A DNA stretch of 64,000 nt from Agapanthus africanus (taxonomy: Eukaryota > Streptophyta > Magnoliopsida > Asparagales > Amaryllidaceae), in contig JASDDO010000014.1 in the NCBI GenBank assembly GCA_030015575.1, positions 166,503,911 through 166,567,910 on the forward strand, written 5' to 3'. The position numbers and the translations under genes are program-made. The notes under the pieces are model-generated. The model was given only the letters and a program-made list of their open reading frames with translations, did not search any database and had not been told where the DNA came from. Each line of letters begins with the position of its first letter. Position 1 is the stretch's first letter. Of this stretch, positions 56,230 to 64,000 are shown one piece after another.

Positions 56230-56754
56230 ATTTTATTAAAATCCAACAACAGAGCATTTAGGCTCAACTGCAAGAAACTTCAGAGACTTAGTCAATTTGG
56301 GCTCGGTCTTGGGCTTTCTTTTTCCAGAAGTTCTAAGAACTTATTTGTTGCTCTGGCGTTCATGTGGGAAGAAAATAAAGCGCTTAGACCTGGGCTTTAC
56401 CCTATCAGTGCTAAACACTTAGTTGTTCTGACTAGATATAGTGCTAAGCGCTTTGTATAACGCTCACGTGGGAAGCACGTGAGGCGCTGAGCGTTTGTTT
56501 TTGGGCGCTCACGTGGGAAGCACGTGAGGTGCTGAGTTCATATTTTTGGGCACTCACGTGGGAAGCACGTGAGGCATTGAGTTCATATTTTTGGACGCTC
56601 ACGTGAGAAGCACGTGAAGCGCTGAGCCTTTTAGAGATTTACTCTTTATTTATCTTTTGAAAAGAAGTTAAACTTCTATTAATGACATTTTGGCCATTGA
56701 TTATCATCAAGATCTCTGTTTTGAAGATCTGGGATCAAGTTTGTGAGAACTAAA
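56230..56754 (-). repeat. Hairpin-chain element, locus 2 (inverted part)
   Basis: Homologous, in the same orientation, to 38727-39470: it shares a cttattt...gctctggcg block, the G-box array, tttggccatt and gatctgggatcaagttt. It ends at gaacta where a copia LTR begins. Confidence 0.72.
56455..56635 (-). repeat. G-box hairpin array (four 45-bp units)
   Basis: Four near-identical units cgctcacgtgggaagcacg followed by tgaggcgctgag and a T-rich spacer. Each holds two CACGTG motifs that can pair with each other. Confidence 0.9.
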
Positions 56755-57261
56755 TGTTAGCTATAGTGTCATCAAGTCAATTATTGGATCGCAGGCACGT
56801 GATTGCAATGATTGAGGGAGGACCTATACCGGTAGAACAGTCTTACTCGAGATGATAGTATACTATCTGGTTTGTCTTTATCATCATGTACATGCATCAG
56901 GTGACATTACAGATCACTATTACATGTTGATAGAGCCCATAGGATTCTTTCTTGACTACCAGCATTATGATGGCGATCATATACGTGGGAGCTGGGTAGT
57001 CTATAAGCACATCCTTAAAATGTCCCTAGTCGTGGGAGTTTCGAGACTGGGCATCGATACTCCGAGAGTAGACTAGTGTATAGTGATCGAGACCCCAACG
57101 AGGGGCGGTGGCCGGTCTCACAAGCCATTGGTGTTAGTTTGTTCACCTAAGATGTATACATGTGCACATTGGGTTATGAGTACACCGGACGGACTCGCCG
57201 GAAACCTACTAGTTGGTATTATACCTATTGTCAGATAGCAGTTCCCTGGTGACATGTGTAC
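56755..57261 (+). repeat. Copia LTR, diverged subfamily, plus orientation (interrupted)
   Basis: Starts TGTTAGCTATAGTGTC, the same subfamily as 51675-53650 but inverted to it. It is cut after gacatgtgtac by the gypsy element at 57262, and its rest would lie beyond the window. Confidence 0.88.
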
Positions 57262-57596
57262 TGTCACGCCCCGCTTCCCGGTATACGGCGAAGGGGACGC
57301 GACGAGGCCCGCTACATATATACTCAGAAGTACATACGTAAGCGTATCTAAGCAATATAAAATAAATACACAAGAGACAAGATATAAAAGGAACAGCAAC
57401 TTTTATTTATTAACATTCTTTTGTACAATACATGAAAAGGGAATACAACTGAAATAAAATGATGCCTAAACAGTGGCATAACATGAAATGAAAAATACAG
57501 AAAGGAAAAGTGTACAATGAAACAAAAGTGCAAGGTCTTCGATAAACTGCTCCAAGTCTTCTTGAGATGGCTCGATCTCCACCGGGTCCAAACCAC

Positions 57597-57636
57597 CTGA
57601 CGACATTCAAAGAAGAAAGAAATAGAATGTCGTCAG
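57597..57636. repeat. Conserved stem-loop in the gypsy LTR
   Basis: ctgacgacattc pairs perfectly with gaatgtcgtcag across a 16-nt purine loop. It is repeated in the other LTR (about 62340-62379) and survives in degraded form near 29803-29845. Confidence 0.85.
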
Positions 57637-60197
57637 CGAACAGGTCACTCGGTAAGTCCCAAAGATAAGGGAGAAATAGACAGAGAGTAAGAGAGAGAGA
57701 GAGAGAGAGAGAGTAGCTTTTAATGTTGTATTATAATATTGTAATGTTGTATTAACGCTATTGTTTGTAGCCTGGTACAGAAGATGCCAGTGTATACGAG
57801 GGGAGTCCCACTTACACCGGGGACCTTGGTAACCTGTAGTACAAGGCTCCGTCGATAATACCACGGAACAACGGCATGGATGTAATTACGTCTTAAGTGA
57901 CCACCTCGTGCCACCTTTAACATATTCCGTACCAGTCTACCCCTTAAACCCCGCGATGTCTTGTTTGTATTGTTATCTTGTAAATTGTATTGATTGTAAG
58001 ATTGATTGACTGACCGAAACCATGATATCAGTAAGCGGTTGTAACCATAGAGTCATGTAAATGGAATAAATGAGAATCATGTAAAAGGAATAGGTATATC
58101 CATGGTTCGGTTCGGTCAAGATGTATAGATTGATATTGGATTCATGAATTCATGAGTTCATATTGAAGTGGAAACTTGTAGATTATAGATTGTCTTGAAT
58201 CATATTCAAGTCAGATTAATCAGACTCAAACCCGAGTCAGACAATCAGAAATGTGAATCGAAGTCTTATAATTGCTAAGGTCCTTAGGGTAATTTATAAA
58301 ACTTGAGGGGGTTTTATGTAAAAATACCTTTATATACTTTTCCAAAATACACCTCAAGTATTTATTGTTCGTCTTTAGAGTTGTAATGAGGGTGGATTTT
58401 ATGCTGTGACATTTCTAGTGAAAAATATCCTAGTTTAATAAATAGGGGTATTTATCTGTAATATTGATTTATTTGAAGTTCATGGTATTTTAGTGTAAAA
58501 TCTATTCTTGTGATTTTTTAGAAAAATGTGGAATATTTATATTATAATAAAATATATATTTAAATGATAAATATACATATATTTATACAAAAATAGTTTT
58601 AATAAATATTTTATATTCCAAAAATCTCATTTTTCTTAAGATGTCGTATTTTAAACCTTTCGAGACCGAATGCTCGTTGCGGAGATCTGAATCTCGCACT
58701 ACTAGCCCGAGGGTGCGCGATAAACCGCACGATCCCGAACGGGTTCCCCAAAGATGGGTTGTAGCGGCGCTTTGCAAAGATTGTAAAATACTAATCCTTT
58801 AGAAAACGGTTTTATAAAGTAAAAAGGTATTTATTTGCAAAGTGTAATTTTCCGTATTTTAGATTCTAGGGTTTCCTAAGCCAACTAGCCTATTTCTAAA
58901 AGGTCTAAACGACAAGTCGTTAGAAGTCTCAAATCGCATCTTCACCGCCAATTGCGTCCACGTAAGTGCCAGGTAAGTAGGAGGCTCTCCACTACAAGTA
59001 GTGGCTCTAATTAAGTAACCGCTCGCCTTAGACACATTTGCATAGACACCACAAAGTCGGGTTTAGATAAACGATCGATGTCCACAACTTATCGTATTTC
59101 CTATTAAAAGATATTGTTTCAATAATGTAACACCCTAAAACTTTTAGAAAAGGTTTTATAAAGAAAATGGTATTTTAATGTAAAATCTTGCTTTATCGTA
59201 TTCTAAGTTTTCAAGGTAGCGTGTTATGATTGCATATGAGTGTGTGAGGAGGTAGGTCATTACCTCGTGATCTACTTTAAGGTATAGCAATGTTAAAGGG
59301 TTAAATGTGAAAATTAAACATTATGGTATTTAAGTGAAAGAATACGATATATTGCAAAAGCTATCATTTCATGTGTGAAAACTTGTTCAAATTAATTTTT
59401 AAGTGATTAGTAGTCAACATGAATATGTTTAAGCATTATGGAATTGGTGATAAGTGAGATTTTATAGAAAATCTAATCGGAAATCGGTTTGTTCCGATTT
59501 CCGTCGGGTTTGTAAGTTCGTATTTTAATGAAAGAAAAGAATGATAGAAAAGGGGTACTTACTGGTTTCGATCTATACTAAGGAGTGTAGGGGAACTAAA
59601 GGATGCCGAGGCGTTGCTTCGTCGCCGGTTGTTTCTAAAAACGTCGTCGGAATTCCCGCCAGAATTTCGTCGGAGCTTCGCCGCGAACTTGTTTTCAAAG
59701 CACACACTTCTTGGAAAACTTTTGAGAGAGTGGCTCAAGATTTTGGGGGTGAGAGGGTAGTGTGTAGGGTTGGTATTTATAGGGTTAGGGTAGATGAAAA
59801 GTTAAAAATGAAAATGTGATAAAATGTAATAAAAATGTATTAAAAGTGGAGTAATTGGGGTTTTAAAAGAGCTCTGGAAGTGGTATGAAGCTGAAATTTT
59901 GCAGGTGCATAGGGAATATGAAAAGAAACAACTTTCATGGTGTGGCCGTCGCCAGAATCGGCCGACTCGGGGGTGACTCGGCCGTGACTCGGTCGGAGCA
60001 CTGAGTCGGCCGAGTCAAGGCCGAGTTGGCTGATTCCCGGCCGAGTCCGGTGGCCTGGATCCCCCCCGACGGTTCATATAACTCCTGCAAGTGTTACATG
60101 TTTGGGTGTAGTGGGGGTTTTTGTAAGATACGCACGTGTAAACTCTTGGTATTCTAAAGGTTTAAAAAAATCAATATTAAAAATAATGTGGGGTATG

Positions 60198-60251
60198 GGA
60201 TTTGAACTTTGGTGGCTTGGTTCAGCAGTGCAAGGTATTACCAATAAGCTA
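60198..60251 (-). promoter_or_regulatory. tRNA-like pol III promoter in the gypsy LTR
   Basis: On minus, TAGCTTATTGG (A box, 60251-60241) and GTTCAAATCC (B box, 60207-60198). This matches in kind and spacing the module at 27495-27556 in the plus-strand relative. Confidence 0.6.
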
Positions 60252-60509
60252 CAAGCTCTTTCTTGTAATTATGGAGTTATTTAATTACTTAAAATGATAG
60301 CAGCAAGAGTAAATACTCCAAGTATACATTAAATTTAAAATAATTTCTTGTACACTAAAAATGGAGTTATTACATTCTTGTAATTTGTAATTAAAAACAA
60401 AATAATTACTTATATCTTGTGCTCAGGCTAAAATACCCCTTTATGATTTTGAAAAAAAAATTTAAAATTTTGTGTAGAAAAGTGTATAGGAAAAATTAGG
60501 GTTATTACA

Positions 60510-60524
60510 TTCTACCCTCCTTAT
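60510..60524 (-). promoter_or_regulatory. Polypurine tract of the gag-only gypsy element
   Basis: On minus, ataaggagggtagaa lies next to the LTR start TGTAATAACCC. The preceding tttcgaggacgaaattt is the phrase common at the end of chromovirus interiors. Confidence 0.88.
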
Positions 60525-61801
60525 AAAAATTTCGTCCTCGAAATTTGTAAAAGGAAAATGTAACAATTTGATGACAGAACTAAAGATTGTAAAGAAGTTT
60601 TGGTCAAAGTTGTGAGGGAGTTACTTGGGTTACCTTGGTTCACAGTTTCAGGTTCTATGGCTGCTAAGGTGAAAGCATGTCGCCGTGGCACGTTCCTCCT
60701 AGCTGGAGGCATATTCCCCTGTACTCGAGGCATGTTTCTCAGTGCCTGATGGAATTGGCGATTTGGCTGAGCAGGAAATCCACGTGGAGGTGGTGCTGGC
60801 AGTGTAGGACGAGTTGCAGGAGCCTGGATAGCTGGCTGTTACGGGTAGTTGATGGGTAGGTGTGCTGGGTTGCGTCTATAAGGACAGTTTCCAATTCCGT
60901 GATTGGACGCGCCACAAACCAAGCATAGGCCTTTTGCGTGCCTACAGTCCTTCCACAAGTGTCCTTCTCTCTTGCAATAAAAGCAAAAATCGGGTCTTAG
61001 CCGATCCTTGGCTTCTTCCAGTCTTCTGAGTTCGACAGCTGGCCTTGAAGAGGCCTCTCCTGCCATTTGAGTGGCAGGGCGTTTCACTCCTGCAGACTGA
61101 GGTCTGCCCCTTGCCTTTATCACTGTCTCATAACTGCGGGCAGCTTCCAGAGCATCTTCATGAGTTGGAAATTTCCCTGTGGCTAGTGCAGCCTGGATTT
61201 CCGTGTCCAAATCTTGTTGAAATCGACGGGCTCTGATCTCATCCGTCAGTATCAGGTGTGCCGCAAATCGACTGAGCATGGTGAATTCAGCGTCATACTC
61301 ATCTATTGACTTGTCTCACATCGAACCTTGTTGTAGATGAATGAACTGTTGTTCCATGGCAAACTTGGCAGTCACAGGGAAGTACTTCGCGTCGAACTTC
61401 TCACGAAAAGTCTTCCATTCAATAGGCTATTCAAGACGGCTTTCTTCCGCCTTCCACCAGTTGCGAGCATTGTCCGTGAGCTGTAGTTTAGCCACACGGA
61501 CCCAAGCTATGTCTGGCACTTGTGCTGCGGCCAGATCATCCTCGATACTTTGAGCCTATTCCTCAGCTTCCAGTGGGCTCCCCTTTCCTGAGAACTTCTT
61601 CGGATGTAAAGCCCTGAATTGCTTTACCCCCGGAGCGTCAGTCTCGGGACGGTTCAGGAGTTGTTGATGTCCCTCGAGAAGGCTGTGGATTGCCTCAAGT
61701 AACACTGTTTGCTCGGTAGGTGGCGCAGGAACAGCAGGTGTGAAGGGTAGTGCTGGAGGTATGTTGTTGACGTTAGTGCTGGTGTTGTTCGGGGAATCCA
61801 T
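60521..61801 (-). pseudogene. gypsy gag with four in-frame stops
   Basis: One frame of 426 codons from ATG 61799-61801 to TAA 60521-60523. An N-terminal proline-rich part and QFRALHPKKFSGKGSPLEAE are followed by the retrotransposon gag core (VAKLQLTDNARNWW, FREKFDAKYFPVTAKFAMEQ, SIDEYDAEFTMLSRFAAHL). Two CCHC knuckles come next (CYCKREGHLWKDC and CLVCGASNHGIGNC) and three heptad units of the RNMP/RNVP type. Stops: TAG at about 61556, TAG near 61425, TGA near 61316, TAA near 60839. No frameshift is seen. Gag would form the particle. Confidence 0.88.
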
Positions 61802-62003
61802 AACCTTGAAGAAAAATTTGGGTTAGGACAGATTCAAAGTATATGATTCAAAGAATAAGAAATGATGGGATTCAAGGAACATGATTGTAAAGAATGTTTT
61901 AGTTGCTGGTTCTTGTGTTATATTTCTTAGGTTGTTCATGCAGAACAGAACTGCATAGTATGGTTCTATACAGCTCTGACCTGCAAGGGCCACCAACAAA
62001 ACC
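61802..62003 (-). other. Short leader between 5' LTR and gag
   Basis: About 200 bp without coding potential. It should contain the primer site; only a weak gtcagagct remnant is seen. Confidence 0.6.
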
Positions 62004-64000
62004 TGTCACGCCCCGCTTCCCGGTATACGGTGAAGGGGACGCGACGAGGCCCGCTACGTATATACTCAGAAGTACATACGCTAAGCGTATCTAAGCAATA
62101 TAAAATAAATACACAAGAGACAAGATATAAAAGGAACAACAACTTTTATTTATTAACATTCTTTTGTACAATTCATGAAAAGGGAATACAACTGAAATAA
62201 AATGATGCCTAAACAGTGGCATAACAGGAAATGAAAAATACAGAAAGGAAAGTGTACAATGAAACTAAAGTGCAAGGTCTTCGGTAAACTGCTCCAAGTC
62301 TTCTTGAGATAGCTCGATCTCCGCCGGGTCTAAACCACCTGACGACATTCAAAGAAGAAAGAAATAGAATGTCGTCAGCGAACAGGTCGCTCGGTAAGTC
62401 CCAAAAATAAGGAAGAAATAGACAGAGAGTAAGAAAGAGAGAGAGAGAGTAGCTTTAATGTTGTATTATAATATTATAATGTTGTATTAACGCTGTTGTT
62501 TGTAGCCTGGTACAGAAGATGCCAGTGTATACGAGGGGAGTCCCACTTACACCGGGGACCTTGGTAACCTGTAGTACAAGGCTCCGTCGATAATACCACG
62601 GAACAACGGCATGGATGTAATTACGTCTTAAGTGACCACCTCGTGCCACCTTTAACATATTCCGTACCAGTCTACCCCTTAAACCCCGCGATATCTTGTT
62701 TGTATTGTTATCTTATAAATTGTATTGATTGTAAGATTGATTGACTGACCGAAACCATGATATCAGTAAGCGGTTGTAACCATAGAGTCATGTAAATGGA
62801 ATAACTGAGAATCATGTAAAAGGAATAGGTATATCCATGGTTCGGTTCGGTCAAGATGTATAGATTGATATTGGATTCATGAATTCATGAGTTCATATTG
62901 AAGTGGAAACTTGTAGATTATAGATTGTCTTGAATCATATTCAAGTCAAATTAATCAGACTCAAACCCGAGTCAGACAATCAGAAATGTGAATCGAAGTC
63001 TTATAATTGCTAAGGTCCTTAGGGTAATTTATAAAACTTAAGGGGGTTTTATGTAAAAATACCTTTATATACTTTTCCAAAATACACCTCAAGTATTTAT
63101 TGTTCGTCTTTAGAGTTGCAATGAGGGTGGATTTTATGTTGTGACATTTCTAGTGAAAAATATCCTAGTTTAATAAATAAGGGTATTTATCTGTAATATT
63201 GATTTATTTGAAGTTCATGGTATTTTAGTGTAAAATCTATTCTTGTGATTTTTTAGAAAAATGTGGAATATTTATATTATAATAAAATATATATTTAAAT
63301 GATAAATATACATATATTTATACAAAAATAGTTTTAATAAATATTTTATATTCCAAAAATCTCAGTTTTCTTAAGATGTCGTATTTTAAACCTTTCGAGA
63401 CCGAATGCTCCTTGCGGAGGTCTGAATCTCGCACTACTAGCCCGAGGGTGCGCGATAAACCGCACGATCCCGAACGGGTTCCCCAAAGATGGGTTGTAGC
63501 GGTGCTTTGCAAAGATTGTAAAATACTAATCCTTTAGAAAACGGTTTTATAAAGTAAAAAGGTATTTATTTGCAAAGTGTAATTTTCCGTATTTTAGATT
63601 CTAGGGTTTCCTAAGCCAACTAGCCTATTTCTAAATGGTCTAAACAAAAAGTCGTTAGAAGTCTCAAATCGCCTCTTCACCGCCAATTGCATCCACGTAA
63701 GTGCCAGGTAAGTGGGAGGCTCTCCACTACAAGTAGTGGCCCTAATTAAGTAACAACTCGCTTTAGACACACTTGCCTAGACACCACAAAGTCAGGTTTA
63801 GATAAACGGTCGATGTCCACAACTTATCGTATTTCCTATTAAAAGATATTGTTTCAAGAATATATCACCCTAAAACTTTTAGAAAAGGTTTTATAAAGAA
63901 AATGGTATTTTAATGTAAAATCTTGTTTTATCGTATTCTAAGTTTTCAAGGTAGCGTGTTATTATTGCATATGAGTGTGTGAGGAGGTAGGTCATTACCT
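62004..64000 (-). repeat. 5' LTR of the gag-only gypsy element (incomplete)
   Basis: It begins TGTCACGCCCC on plus and follows 57262-59268 closely to the window end. Differences include a shorter GA run and scattered substitutions. Confidence 0.92.

Larger units (their letters stand above)
57262..60509 (-). repeat. 3' LTR of the gag-only gypsy element
   Basis: 3248 bp. The plus strand begins TGTCACGCCCC and ends gttattaca. Contains a (GA)n run (57688-57714, shorter in the other LTR), a perfect 12-bp stem-loop (57597-57636) and a tRNA-like module (60198-60251). A GC-rich part near 59930-60060 has repeats of gactcgg/ccgagt. Confidence 0.92.
57262..64000 (-). mobile_element. Gag-only gypsy element with 3.25-kb LTRs (runs off the window)
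   Basis: Minus strand: 5' LTR (64000 to 62004, incomplete), interior of only 1494 bp (62003 to 60510) with a gag frame, polypurine tract, and 3' LTR (60509 to 57262). There is no protease, RT or integrase, so it is non-autonomous (LARD-like). LTRs look about 98% alike by eye over the shared 2 kb. The canonical tRNA-Met primer site is not clearly present after the 5' LTR; ggtcagagctgtatag near 61970-61985 may be a relic. Confidence 0.9.

Overview
This window is plant nuclear DNA made almost entirely of nested transposable elements. I found no intact host gene, rRNA gene or tRNA gene. The evidence for a plant is: Ty1/copia and Ty3/gypsy LTR retrotransposons with plant-type primer sites (initiator tRNA-Met, and tRNA-Asp as in Athila/Tat elements), a chromodomain-like chromovirus, 5S-rRNA-bearing Cassandra miniature retrotransposons (TRIMs), and a Mutator-like element (MULE) with a Ulp1-type protease gene. 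The deep nesting fits a heterochromatic or pericentromeric block of a large-genome seed plant. The species cannot be told from the sequence.

Layout. (1) 1-17152: the 3' end of copia element A (+), whose LTR is cut into three pieces (943-1434, 5575-6396, 16386-17152). A composite insertion (Cassandra TRIM joined to a 3.2-kb gypsy LTR, 1435-5574) interrupts it first. An Athila-like solo LTR (6397-16380, TSD TATAC) interrupts it again, and that solo LTR was itself hit by a young gag-pro-only Athila-like element (6815-15374, minus, TSD CGGAT). (2) 17153-24875: a chromovirus (+) inserted in the end of LTR A, with gag deleted, pol frameshifted and the 3' LTR truncated. A patchwork junction at 24876-24904 joins it to (3) copia element B (24905-38726, minus). 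B's RNase H region was split by a second composite insertion (25979-30746, TSD TTATC/TTATT) made of Cassandra and gypsy LTR parts. (4) 38727-40600: a sequence built of densely packed short hairpins, abutting an Athila-like gag, leader and LTR (40600-43816, minus). (5) 43994-46039: a copia solo LTR (TSD ATAAT) beside a decayed MULE (about 46040-51674) with two converging genes, a ULP1-like protease (+) and a MuDR-type transposase (-). A 21-bp minisatellite family occupies introns of both genes and the gap between them. (6) 51675-57261: inverted copia LTRs flanking a second hairpin-chain region with G-box arrays and a TATA box. (7) 57262-64000: a gag-only gypsy element (minus) with about 3.25-kb LTRs that carry a tRNA-like pol III promoter; it runs off the window.

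The genes do not form a pathway; the relationships are parasitic. Cassandra, the gag-only gypsy and the gag-pro-only Athila-like element lack reverse transcriptase and integrase and must have been moved by enzymes supplied in trans. The most unusual signals are the two composite Cassandra/gypsy insertions, the tRNA-like module inside a gypsy LTR, the hairpin-chain sequences with G-box repeats, the intronic 21-bp minisatellites of the MULE, and a 69-bp insertion in gag that looks like a spliceosomal intron.
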